From Colletotrichum lupini (Eukaryota > Ascomycota > Sordariomycetes > Glomerellales > Glomerellaceae), in NCBI RefSeq assembly GCF_023278565.1, contig NC_064676.1:6758001-6822000 (forward strand): a stretch of 64,000 bases of DNA. Reading direction: 5' to 3'. The first letter of the stretch is position 1, and the number at the start of each line of letters is the position of its first letter. Positions 1 through 11,690 of this stretch are shown piece by piece. The notes beneath the pieces are model-generated. The model was not told where the DNA came from. It did not search any database and was given only the letters and a program-made list of their open reading frames with translations. The position numbers and the translations under genes are program-made.

Positions 1-3000
1 TCAGCGGAAACAATGGGCGGGCAAGCATCGGATCGCTGATCAGAACTCAGGGCGAGATCCCGCCCGCTCTTCCAAGGACGCAAGCTTGGAGCCGCTGTGA
101 TTGGAATGCATCGAGCGACGGGTCACTGGCGCCAACATGAGTCTGCAGCTGGGACTCGAGCAAGGCGTCTCCTTGTACCATTATCATCGAGCTCTGCAGA
201 GTACATACTGAGATTCTTTATTCCGCGGCGTTGTTTGGTCAACAATCGCAGCCACCCCTCCACATCCAACACAGGATCAGCGACTATAGATTGACGGGTT
301 GATAATGGGGGATGACGAGAGCGTTGGGCAATCTGACCTGTCTCCCACTCACACCTCGCAGTCCCCCTCACGAGGACACACCTTGGCTCGTTTCAAACAA
401 AGTGCAGAAGACAGCAGTAGGCGCTGATGCATGCGAATCGACGAGGGAGGGGGATGGGATGCCCGGAGGATCGCTGTGACTACCTACGGATACGCAGTAG
501 ACGGGATACCGTTTTGGGAGACGCGCGTGGAAGCCTGCAGCCATATGCAGGTCGCTTTCCTCGAAGTCTCGAACCGTACCTGGAATTGGCATTGGCACCC
601 GCACTGCTCTCACGCTGCTGCGAGTGTTGTGCTTTGGCCCGACTAGGACAATCTGCATATCCGTTCTCGACTGCGACCCTGTTCATGCAGCTCGGATCCT
701 CGGTGTGGTTCTGGTCGGTGGTAGTTTGCATATCTGTACAGCTTCAACAACCATCAACTCGAATCGTTACAGCCCCTGAGACCAAGCCTGGATTTCGAGT
801 TGTTCTACGGAGCCTCAGCAAACTACTACGAAACCCGGTAGCCCGTCCAGTCGAGACAAAGATGCTGCTCCAGCACCTGCCTACCAAGTATATCGAGTGC
901 CGGAAGCCATGGGGAAGACGCGAGACCTTTTGTCACAGCCACTTGGCTCCCAATTCCCCCGAAAGCATCCAGTGGCTCAGGGGTGCTTTCTGCCAGCTGA
1001 ACGCGACCAGCCACGTCTGTCCCCAAAAGTCTATCGAAGTGACCGCTCGCTTGGATCTCACCGCCCAAGGTCTAAGACATGGCCGAACCTGTGATCCAGG
1101 CGAGGGAGCTGCCGTAGCCACGGGGTTGAATCAACTTTGTGCGACATTCTACGCCACATTGTGCTCCAGGCACAGGATGGGAGAGTCTTTGGGAACGACA
1201 CGCAAGAATTCTGTTATCGCGTTGGCAGGCTGGCACGCCTGAAGCTTGGATCCCTGCAGACATCGTGACGGTCGTGGGGTTCTCAAATGTGCTGGTTCGC
1301 GAACATACTAGTCCAAGACTACTTGTCTCACGCATCTTCCTCGCAACCGCAACTAGGGCCAGACCACCTGTGAGGAGTATGTGAAAATCAAGGACTGGAT
1401 TCTCGCCGCAGCGGTGTATGCTTTACTGAGGCTTGCCCGACGAACTCCATGCTGCGTGATATCCTAAATCAGCGTCCACGCTTGCAGTTACCGGTGATTA
1501 TCACAGATCGAGTGTCTGCTCCACAGCTGATTCATCCCCACCAGAATTACGGAGTACCTGTCGATGCTTCGTGTCAACTGCCCCGCGTTGGCTGCTGAAT
1601 GCCCACTGCAATCGCGATACATGCTCAGTACAGCAAAGGCGATCAATGCTCGTCCTTGCACTAGGTTGACTTGATATAAGCACGGAACACGGATAGTCCA
1701 CACCGTCTTGTTGGCCAGGGCGAAAGGCGAGACCAGCGGCGAGCGAGAGACAACAATGTTGTCCATGATCGTTCGCCTCATGCAGATCTAGAGGTTGCGA
1801 GAGACGCTGCACGCCGCCTTGGCTTGGTCATTTATCAAGCTAGGCCCATCCCTGAGGACAGAGTCTTTTTTTTCCCCTCATTCTGGCGTGTCTGGTCAAG
1901 AGTCAAGGCGCTTCGGGCCACATTCCAACAAACCTGTCTTTTGTTACCGGCGTAGTGTCACTCTCACCGCTCTTTTACAAGGGTTTACCTCGGTGTCTGA
2001 GCAACTGCACCAACGCGGCCCCCGACGATGGATGAAGCCTCTCTCTCCCACGCAGACATCCCTCGAGTCTCGAGTTCCTCCCACATACAACGACTTACGG
2101 CCGACCGGCTCACGCCATGCACCGTTTTCTCTCCGTATTGACGCTGGAAGACCGTCGCTGGCCAGCTGGGCTAAAAGTGTACAACGAGACGCATGAATAG
2201 CGTCATGCATGCGCACGCAGTAGCCTGCGAGCTGTCCCCAGTGCGGCGCACAACATGCAGACGTGCATGGGCTCGCATCCGAAGACACTGCTATCCGTAG
2301 AGCAGTTTACCTCTCTAGTCAGAGTAGCTAGAGTATTCCCTCCCCTTGGAAGCACTGCAGTCTTGCTCAACAGACCTTGTTGGCCGGTGCCTCTCACCAC
2401 GAGAATCCGCGAGATCATAGTCTCCATCATTCGGCTACCTGCGCATGTCGCAGGAACTCCCCTGTCGTGACATGCAGCCAACGCATGCGCTGAGAGACGG
2501 CCGTGGCTGTGCTGGCTGACATGTTTCGTTTCGAACACACATGCCAACGCTGCCGATGAGGACTGATATTGATGTGTGAGTGGGCGGTTTTGCCCTCCGC
2601 TACAGCTAACAGTCCATGCAGTCATCCTTCACCCGCCGACCGACCTACCCACCGATCTATTTCATGAACATGGCCAGGCATAAACCTCCGGCGCGCCCCT
2701 AGTGCGTCCATCGCCCGGGTGAAGTCGTTGGTCGGGACCGAAGGGGGCGTCGACCTGCATCTTACCTTATCTTTCCGTGAGGTATTAGACTATGAGTCTA
2801 TTAGAGAAGCAATAGGCGTCTTGCGCCAGCAGGTCTTTTCCAGGCACGAGGCACAAAGCCGCCTGCATCGCCAACACCCGGTCCCGTTGCTTTTTCTCGC
2901 TCATGCTCCTGGTTCCTGGTCTCACGGTCCCTTCCCACCCCCTCTGCGGCTAGCTACGTTGTTGGTTTTCTTATTCTTCTCCGCATCGACTGAGATCTGT

Positions 3001-4371
3001 TCCTGGGTTATCTGGCTGCTGTCATTGGATGAACGACTTCTGCCGTTGCTTTGACCTCCCATCGGGTGACAGATGGATGGTGTTAGATTCGGACTCTTGA
3101 TGGGATGGCGGCTGACGAGTCATGGGCTCAAGCTTCACATGCGGCTGGGTACAACTGTTTGGCACTCTGAGTCTAGGCCTGCTCAGTTCACATGCTGTCG
3201 CTGAGTAGAGGGATTTACATCAGGGTGCAAACTTTCCGCGGGGTGGCAAATGAAGACGTGGAATATTCGTCGTTCGAATTGAAGCTTTGGTGACTCGTCC
3301 GAGCACACGCACGCTCATGACGAACGACATGAGCGGTTTCTCTCGCCGCCAGGAGCTGATTTACTCAGCAGCTTGATCCGACCACTGATGAGGCCATGCC
3401 TTCAATACTGGGCAGTGCACACATCCCATCCGAAGATGCTTTGTCCTAACAGGGGCACAGTGGCTAGAAGGACACTTTTGGAATCGGAAACCGAGATGCT
3501 CGTCCCGATCTGACGCGGTACCCGCCCCCACCGCTGCTGATACGAGACTGGTTACCCCAAGTTCACGATGTGAGCTATGTGTGAGTTGACCTCGGTCGAC
3601 GATAACATCGCGATACGACAAATTTGGGGAGACGACCTGTCAGATGGGACAGGATGCGGCTGCCCGGCATGCAGATGGAGGCTGCTGTCGGTTCCCGAGA
3701 AGGCAACGGGTAGGTGAGGTTCGGCCTGGCCAGAGTTCAAGGGTATACAGGGTACATTGCGACGTTTCCCTCGATATCTTGTACAGTGAGAACAAAGCGG
3801 CCAAGCTTGCTGCAAAGCATTGTCTCCCGGCCAGCTACCGTGCACGGGGCGAGATTTCTTCTCTGAGCTTCTTGCGCTATGTGGGACTCCAGAGAGTTCC
3901 CGATGGAGATGTGTTCTGTCTTTGAACGAAGCGAACGAATAGCAGACACTAAGCGTCGTCCATCAAACATGAGGAAAGAAGTCCTATCATTATGTTCTGA
4001 ATAGAGAACTCGGCTCTGGCCTGGCAATAGCTGTATTCTTCGTCCCAGGTACAGGATGGGCGAGGGTTCGCCACGCGCTTCCTCTCGGAAGTCGAGGACG
4101 CCATGGACGGTGTCATCAATGACTGACATGCAGACAGTGGGAGCCACATCACGAGTACCGCTTGAGAGGCATGAAATTGAAAATTATTTTACCATTATAT
4201 TTTGAACAATAAATTGGCGCTGGTCTAGGGATATCTAGGCTCTATATCCCAGATACTAGATCTTCCAAATGCCAGTGACAAATATACACGAATTACATTC
4301 TCTTATAAATCATCATACCTCGTGAGCTTTGTAGATTCCAATATCCCATCCTATATGAGGGGGCCTCCCAA
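1..4371. other. Gene-poor spacer
   Basis: No coding region that I can support. The longest open frame is 271 codons at 427-1242 (+); it matches no family I know, has no domain motif and overlaps open frames on both strands. The last 200 bases before the DUF2434 stop codon are AT-rich and probably hold its 3' untranslated region. Confidence 0.5.
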
Positions 4372-6187
4372 TCAAATATCCAACATACTCTTCACCTGCT
4401 GCGGCTGCTGCGTCATGGACACGGCGGTACTCGCGCTGTGACTCCTCTCCCCCGGCCCATGGGCCGTCGAGTCACTATCCGGCGTCCGTCCCCGTCCCGC
4501 GCCGAGACCTCCGCTCCCGCTCCCGCTCTGAGCATCGGTGTAGGACGGCGGCGGCGGGCCGTCTTGCATCAGTTCCGCGGAACGGTCGACGCGGGGTCCG
4601 GCGCCGGGGAAGAGAAGTTCCGCGGCGGCGTTCATCGCCCTCTCGTTCCTCCGGCGGTCTGATTTACCAGTGTAGGAAGTAAACGTCGACGGATCCGCCG
4701 CGTCGAAGCCAGGTCGCAGAGACCCGTGCGTGGAATTCGGTCTCGATGAGCGCCCGTTGAAGCTGCCCATTTCAATCTCTCGTTCCGCGGCAGCCTGCTG
4801 CTGCTCCTGTTCGGCCGCGCGTGCCTCGAGCGTCTCGTCTATCCCGCGGCCCGTGGCGCGGCCGCCGCCTAGTTCGCGGACGTTGCGGGCGATGCGCTCG
4901 CGCATGCTCATCTGGCCGACGAGGTGGTCGTCGTTCTTTGCGCGGCGCCACCAAGCGGGCTTAGGCACGTATCCCATCTCCCGATCGATTTGCGTCCCGC
5001 GCTCGCGGCGCTGGCGGATGAGTTCCTTGTCTTCGTTGGGGGAGGTGAAGCCATATGCGATTTGCGTGTAGAGAATCAGCAAGGCGGGACCGTATCCTCC
5101 CGCGTAGACGGCCGCCAGGCTGGCCTTTGCGTTCAACACAGAGTAGGCAAAGTTCCAGGAGACGAGACCCTGGTAGGCGATGAGGCAGGCCGTCAGGGGC
5201 AGGATGAGGAGGAAGCGCCAGGGGGTGTAGCGGAGGAGGCCGGCGAATTTGTTGAGGGGCCCGCGGTTGCGGGGGTAGTAGTGTTTTATGGAGTGGCGGA
5301 GGGAGGCGAGGATGGTGAGGAAGCAGACTACGAGGCAGAAGGTTGCTGCTTTGAAGCGGGCGTCTGTTGCGGAGGGGGCGGCGCGGGCGGCGGTTTGGTC
5401 TGGGGAGCGTTGTTTTTCGATTTCGCCCCAGTTGCGGGGGACGATGAGGAAGAAGTTCTGGAGATAGTTCGTTAGGTTTTCAATGTTCTTGGGGCAATAG
5501 AGTGGGGAGGGGACATACCAGCCAAAGCCATAGGTAGAACCACAATGGCATCCAGAACTCGAGCTTGCTTCGACGGTCACCCTCGCGCAGGGAGAAGGGG
5601 TCCGGGTCGATGGCCTGTCTCTCGCTCCAGCTTCCCCAGTGACGAACGGCCTCCCATACGAGCGCAATGGTGAACATTTGCATGAGGTACCAGAAGAAGC
5701 TGTTGATGATGATGGGCAACCCGATGACGTAGAAGCGATCGACGTCGATATTGGTAAACAGGCTGATGAACGCCGACACGCAGACCAGAATCGCGTAGTA
5801 CCACTGCCACCGGCGCCCAATGGGGTAGAACCGCTTCGTCGTCGGGAGGTAGTGCCGTCCGTGACGGTTCAGGTTCGCGAGGACGAACATGAGGGCGAAG
5901 GCGTACACCACGCCAAAGCCGACGCCGACGCCGGCGCGCTTGCCGATTGGGTTTACGGGGTCGTAGCACCATGTTGAGTTTTGGAAGGTGCCGTTGGGGA
6001 GGAGGTAGACTGGCGTGTAGGGCTGTTGTGTGACGTAGCAGTTTGAGCCGTTGGAGACGGTGCCGTTTGTGTAGAGGGTGTAGTTCCAGAAGCGGAGGAC
6101 GGTGAGGTTGAAGTGGACGCCGCCGAGGATTGTGTCGGAGTCGTTTGCGCCTTGGGGGTAGGCGAGGAGGGCGCGGGAATGGAGCAT
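4372..6187 (-). CDS. DUF2434-family multi-pass membrane protein
   Basis: Two exons, complement 6187..5519 and 5457..4372, joined by a 61-bp phase-0 intron (GTATGT...CTCCAG, branch-like CTAAC), give 584 residues. About seven hydrophobic helices are visible: near residues 85-105, 125-150, 155-185 and 210-230, and three more after the intron. The first 80 residues carry at least six N-x-S/T sequons (NGT, NGS, NLT, NST), which suggests a glycosylated lumenal or outside segment. The W-x-x-VRHWGSW and DPDPF motifs followed by a basic RRSK run match the fungal DUF2434 family as I know it. The C-terminal 200 residues are hydrophilic, with an ERIARN / EQEQQQ helical stretch and proline-serine-rich sequence, probably cytosolic. 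The start is the first ATG and is followed directly by the conserved N-terminus. No function is established. It is divergent from COG5, with 1.3 kb between the starts. Confidence 0.8.
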
Positions 6188-7482
6188 GATGGGCGGTTGA
6201 GACGTCGTCGCCGTCGTCGTCGTCGTCTGACGGGGTTATTATCTCGAGGTTATGATCGGACGGGGAGGTGTCGAGATGTTTTGGTCCGGGTCGTCCGGAG
6301 GTGTCGCTCGGGGGCGGGGCCTGTGGCCGGTGTTATTGTTTCCGTCGATCGGCCGTCGTCCAATGTTTGGTTTCGGTCGTTCGCGGGGAGGAATTGATCG
6401 ATGGAGTGTGCGTGCTCTCGGCGAGAGATTGGCGAGGTTGATTAAGTTAGAGAGGGCATTGCGTCGGAGAGGAGGAGGGCGGGAGAGAGGTGGGAAGTGT
6501 AAGAATAGGAAGAAGAGGAATTGGCGAGAAATGATGTATTATGACAATATGGTTCATGGAACGCCCGGAAAGGCGGAGATGGGGGAGGGGATTTTTTTCC
6601 AGTTAGGCGCGTTTTTTGGTCGAGTAGTCAGCGCATTGGCACGCTACCTTGGTGACCAACAACCAGTGACCGACCACCTACATACAGGCTACTGCGCAGT
6701 AGGTTGGTGATTGGGGTGCCGGGGATGGGACGCTACGGTACCCGCTACCCGCAGATCATTGATGACAGACTGCTTCTCCACTGGATTACTGGGTGCCGAA
6801 AGTGGTGCCAGACTGCAGTGGTGCTTGGTGTGGGAATGGGGAAGGGTTCGGGCGGCGGCGGGAAAAGATGGGAAACCGAGAGGAGCCAGACGGAATGGCC
6901 GGGAGCGGCGGGTTTGTGTATTTTTGTTTTTCCCTCTTTTGGGATCGTCAGTGGAGATGCCGAAGCTCCGGGATCTGGAGGAAAACAGGTGAGTGAGCAG
7001 TGCAACTGGCTTGATCATGAGATTTTGATAGAGTGATCACTTGCTGGAGATCCAGCGAGAATTCCTCTATCAAGTTGCAAGACGGTACTTGCTGTATATC
7101 GCTCAGCATTTGGTCTGGAAGAAGATGCTTTTCGACCGAAGCTATCCGCGTATAATGAAGTTTGTGTACACGGCGTCATCGGTGACTTTGAGAGAGAAAA
7201 TGGCGAGTTTAAACTTGTGGCTGGAAGAAACAAATTGCGGGGCGGTAGAGGTCCTAGCAGGTGTGGCTGACCTTTTGTGTGGCTGATGCTCTTGACTTAT
7301 GTAAGGTGGGCCTTGACCGGGTAGTACGTACCGCCCCTCGACCAAGACAGGACAGCTGGAGCTTGAGCATCTCAATCAACAATTCCAGAAGCTCTCCCCT
7401 CCAAGCTCGCACGCCTAATCCCTCCATAGACTCGCCAACATCCATTGACTCCACGACAGTCAATGGCTCACATCTGCCCATC
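6188..7482. promoter_or_regulatory. Shared upstream region between divergent genes
   Basis: This interval separates the start codons of DUF2434 (-) and COG5 (+) and must hold both promoters. A short CGT/CGTC triplet repeat lies at about 6200-6228, just upstream of the DUF2434 start. The frame of COG5 stays open upstream to 7261 but shows no conserved protein there, so that part is probably 5' leader. I found no convincing TATA box. Confidence 0.4.
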
Positions 7483-8811
7483 ATGGCGACCCGCGAAGAA
7501 GAAGACCCCTCCTACATCGACTATGAAGCCTTCCTCGATCCCGAGTTCAGCCCCTCCTCCTTCGCAAACACCCTCGTCCTCGCAACGAACAATCCCAACG
7601 ATGCGCCCCTCGATCTCTCGACTCCCCTCTCCCGCGTCCTCTTCGATACCCAAGAAATCGATTCCCACATTGACGTCCTGACGACAAAGTCTGCAGCCCC
7701 TCTACTTCAATACACGAAAGAGCAAACCACCTCGAGCAAGCGCATCATCTCGGAGCTCGACGCCCAGATCAAGAACCTGAACGACAGCTACAAGCAGCTC
7801 GAGAAGGAGGTTATTGATAAGCATGCTGAAGCTGAGGAAGTACGACAGGTTGCTACGCGGCTATGGGAAACGTTGAAGCTTGGTCGCTCTGTGGGACGAT
7901 GTCTGCAGCTTGGGAGGCAGCTTGAGGTCCAGCACGCTGAGATCGCGGGGTCTAGCGTCAGTGCTGCCGCTGCCGCTGCTGGGAAGAAGGAGGATCACCG
8001 GGCGCTGACACGATGCTCGCACACCATCTTGTCGCTACGGGAGGTGCTTGACAACACAGCGCCTGGGGAGGAAGGTCACGGTCTGGGCAAGGTCGATGCA
8101 ATTCGTACTCTTCGAGAGTCTATAATCACCCCGGTTGAGCGGTCTGTCAAGGAGACGGCAGAGAAGATTATCCGCGACTTTGCGATACCCAACTCGGCTA
8201 CCTTTGCGCAGGGCGAGGAAGTCAAGGCGAGAACAGTATCTGCCATGGTCACGCTCTTCCTGCTCTCCCCGTCACCAACGCAAAAGACGGAACGATGGAC
8301 GCCGCAGCTACTCTTGCAGAGCCTGGAGACATACTTCCGCTCGGCGCTACAGTCGTCTATTGCATCGCTCTCGCGGTCGCTAGGTCAGCTTCCCTCTCTC
8401 GAGCGTACCCTCGCCGAGATCTCGGCGCGTTGCCAGAACATCGTTGCCCTCGAGCTCGTACTGGAGTCGACAAAGTTGCCTGCGCACCCGCTTGTGTCGG
8501 CTCCGCAGAAGCAGACGAACATGCTACAGCCTCTATTGGCGTACCTCGAGACGGGCAGTCTGCCGAGCTACTTCTGGCGGACGATGGCTGGGAACTTGGG
8601 CACAAGGGTACAAGAGATCGTCAACCGGGGTGGAGTGTCTGCACGTACACTGCGGTCCAATAGAGCAAGCGTTGGGGATGCTGTGAGGGAGTGTGTTGTG
8701 AGGGGGTGCCAGATGCCGAGTGCGCTCAAGGGCAAGGGAAGAGGGGAAGGCAATTGGGATCGAGAGGTCGCTGTCATGGTAGGCAGCGTTGTCAATAACT
8801 TTGGCCGGTAA
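7483..8811 (+). CDS. COG5: Conserved oligomeric Golgi complex subunit 5
   Basis: A single exon of 442 residues. The N-terminus (DYEAFLDPEFSP, then SRVLFDTQEIDSHID) and the helical stretch around residues 75-150, with RLWETLKLGRSVGRCL and LGRQLEVQ, match the COG5 N-terminal family closely. COG5 is a lobe B subunit of the COG tether, which recycles Golgi glycosylation enzymes by retrograde vesicle transport. The length fits yeast and filamentous fungal COG5 and is well below the animal protein of roughly 800 residues. I chose the ATG at 7483 because the conserved block follows about a dozen residues later; the frame is open further upstream (from 7261) without recognisable sequence. The protein is mostly helical with coiled-coil propensity at about residues 80-125. 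It is transcribed away from the DUF2434 gene. Confidence 0.88.
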   Translation: MATREEEDPSYIDYEAFLDPEFSPSSFANTLVLATNNPNDAPLDLSTPLSRVLFDTQEIDSHIDVLTTKSAAPLLQYTKEQTTSSKRIISELDAQIKNLNDSYKQLEKEVIDKHAEAEEVRQVATRLWETLKLGRSVGRCLQLGRQLEVQHAEIAGSSVSAAAAAAGKKEDHRALTRCSHTILSLREVLDNTAPGEEGHGLGKVDAIRTLRESIITPVERSVKETAEKIIRDFAIPNSATFAQGEEVKARTVSAMVTLFLLSPSPTQKTERWTPQLLLQSLETYFRSALQSSIASLSRSLGQLPSLERTLAEISARCQNIVALELVLESTKLPAHPLVSAPQKQTNMLQPLLAYLETGSLPSYFWRTMAGNLGTRVQEIVNRGGVSARTLRSNRASVGDAVRECVVRGCQMPSALKGKGRGEGNWDREVAVMVGSVVNNFGR

Positions 8812-11480
8812 CTTTAGCCGCAGCACTCGAAAGTTTTGACAGGAAGATCGAGTCACGGTTGCAAGATGCGGCCTGCTGCCTTTGAGAGCAAAGACAAAGG
8901 GTAGATGAGAGGATCTGATTTGAGGCCATATACACTGCAGCAAAGGGTTCTAAATTCGTCCCAAAAAAATTCCAATCACTTGCAAATCCTTTACCATCGC
9001 CTTGTCGACTAACTGCAACGCCATCCCCGCAAGATTTGCCCAATGAAACGGAGCAGTGATCGGCATCAATCAAGAACACAGCCGTAAAGACGGAATCCAT
9101 CAATATTCACTTGAGGGTAGTAACCGCGCTCGAAAGGGATATATTGGAAGTCAAGGCAAATAACGAACCTGGGAAGCTGGGTAAGTACAACAATGCTGCA
9201 CATCACATTGTTGATCACATGAACTGGAATCCTGGCGCGGCTATGAGACGTTGGTCTCCCCCAATAGCCTAAGCATGCCGGATGAGCGCATCGCCGCGTA
9301 TCGGCCTACAAGTCACGGCTAGTTGGCCTTGATAAGTTTTCGCATCCAGAGGGTCTCTTGACGTTTTTGTTCTTCTTGTTTTCGAGCATTGTTTCTTCTA
9401 CGGCATGATGGCGCTCCTGGGCCATATGCAATAATCCGGGTCAATATTCGAAGGCGGCGACTCACCTTGCAGAATGGGAGTAGGTCGTTCATGTAATTTG
9501 CAGAGTTACCTACGCGGAAGGAAAACATGTTGGCAGGAAGTGGAAGGGGGTTTCCGCGATGGATACAGTGCCTCAAAGAAGAGGGTGTGGTGACTTTAGG
9601 TCTCATTGGCTCGTTTCTGCCTGCACGCATTTTTTGCAGTGCAAGGGTAAGGAGGTGTGGAGCTATGGTACTCGGGTACGGAGCAAGCCATTTCTACGGG
9701 GATGAGGCTCTGCTAAGATACTCTTAAGAGGGAGAGTGTCCCGGTGAGGATAGAACCCCTCTCTGTCCTCCTTTGATCCTGCCTTCCTAGTCCTCGAACA
9801 TCACATTCAAGAGAGACCACCAGGTATGGACAAGCCCCTTGATTCTTTACCAGAAAGCGCCAGCTCGTCATTGTCAGCGACACGTTGGCTCAACTTCAAC
9901 TTAGGTGCTCACCCTTACCCAACTTTATTAGAAGCAGGCGACGACGTCCATCGCATTACTCGAAATAGCCTCATATCAAGCAACGACGATGCCACAATTG
10001 GTCCAACCTATTCACTGCAATTATTGGATTCGCAGCTCGAGGGACCTCTGAACAGAAGCGTGGCCTGACTTCAGCACTGGCGAACCACATTTTCTGGAAG
10101 ACGAGGCTACCACGGAACTTGGGAGGAATGCGAATCAACGACGCTCGGCATCAGGCAAAAACAGGCAATTCAACCCCTCACAAGGCGTCTACGCTACCGA
10201 ACAAGGCAACACGAAGGCCTCATTCTGCCTGCAGACGGATCGCCTGACGCGTGTCACTTGACGCTTATAAGGCTTCCGATTGGACCACGTTGGCCATCCC
10301 CATATGCAGCTTCGCCCCATTTTCACACCGAAAAATGGCGTGTGCTCGTAGCGATGCTTGGCTCATGCAATAACCTATCGAATCAACTACAGATGCCTCA
10401 CACCCGGCGAGAAAACATGAACGACAAGTTTCGAGTCTTCGAACAACCCGCCATGGGACTATATCGGTTATCCTCTTAACCCTACGGAAGCATCGAGCAC
10501 TATGCTTCGTTATGATCATACTTCGATACGCAAGGCAGTGTGCGACATCGTGTTGTTTGGAGGTGCCTGGCAGCATCGTGGACTCGACGCCGTATTGCTA
10601 CAATGTGGTCATTTTCAAAGGAGATTCTGGTGTAGTTTGACATTGAGTGATGTCAAGTACTTGAAGACAAGTTCTGGCGGAAACCGAAAGTTCGGAACCG
10701 TATTTGGTCCGTCTTTTCAGCCGCTTCGGCGACGGGAGCAGCACCCGAAGCCGGACGTCTCCAGCTCCGGTGTTGGTCGGACCTCCGTTATTTCAGAGGA
10801 AGGCCGGACCTTCTCTTCCATTCTCTCTTTCATTTCAGTTCATCTCTTGGGACCATTTTGCATTTCTTCCGCTTGCCTCATGTGGAAGGCTCATTTGGTT
10901 GTTGCCATGCAACATCACATCAATCGCCATCATGAACCCATGAAACTTGTTTGGGTGAGTGGTCGGCTCAACATGCCAACGCCGCGCTATACATGTCACA
11001 TCATGAAATAACGATAGACTCGATATTCCTGAAACCGTTCTGCCATGTCCTTGTAGAATGGTCCGATAACTCACTACCGTTTGATGTTCATGGGAAAGCA
11101 CCGCGATGGTCATGGGCATGGTACGTTGACGGAATGCTTGTATCCAGCTCAATCCCATGTGGTTTGCAGCGTCCAATCGGGACCAGATTGAGAGTATTAC
11201 CCCTCACTCGATCCCACCGCCACCATGCCCACAAAGGTCAACTGCGACATAGCACCCTATCTACACGCACGTCGATACCGGACGCCTTACTTGTCAGCCT
11301 ATATTTGCGATGAAGGCTCTTGCCGAACAAGCTACATGATCGCGCTGGGCAAATGAGTCTCACATCCTCGAAGGTGCAGCTGTGGGAACTTGATGTGGTT
11401 TACCTGTCCTCAAAGACTGGTTCGCCAGACCTGAAAAACGATATAAAATTGACCGAGTCAATATTCACGCTCAATACATT
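8812..11480. other. Gene-poor spacer
   Basis: Only short overlapping open frames. An 80-codon frame at 9826-10068 (+) and a 103-codon frame at 9319-9630 (-) begin with ATG but match nothing I recognise. Several frames stay open side by side between 10.0 and 11.5 kb, which may be chance or the remains of an old gene. The spacer ends at the target site of the first Copia element. Confidence 0.4.
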
Positions 11481-11485
11481 GATAC

Positions 11486-11690
11486 TGTCGGATTGGAAGT
11501 CCAATTCGACCGCGGCATATAGCCGACTGCGCAGGGGCCAATTAGGGGCCCTATTTACGATTATCGTAGCTAGCCCAACCTACGGTTAGAACCTCCTTTT
11601 TATACCTACTACGCAGATATTTATATAGTTTAATTAATCTCTTCGTTACTTACGGTTCGAACTAATTACTTTATAATAAGGATACTAATA
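11486..11690 (+). repeat. 5' LTR of the plus-strand Copia element
   Basis: Begins TGTCGGATTGG and ends GGATACTAATA, 205 bp. It is paired with 18132-18336. The first 70 bases or so still contain CA and TG dinucleotides (for example GCGCAGGGGCCAATTAG), whereas the rest has lost them. Confidence 0.92.

Noticed and set aside
427..1242. 271-codon open frame on the plus strand
   Set aside because: No recognisable domain, biased odd composition and overlapping open frames on the other strand; probably chance in moderately GC-rich DNA.
9319..9630. 103-codon open frame on the minus strand ending LWMRKLIKAN, with an internal GTGAGT...CCCAG
   Set aside because: Neither the unspliced nor the spliced reading matches a family I know; too weak to call.
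11650..11665. GGTTCGAACT box resembling a tRNA B box in the LTRs
   Set aside because: It recurs in every LTR copy, has no cloverleaf around it and belongs to the LTR sequence.
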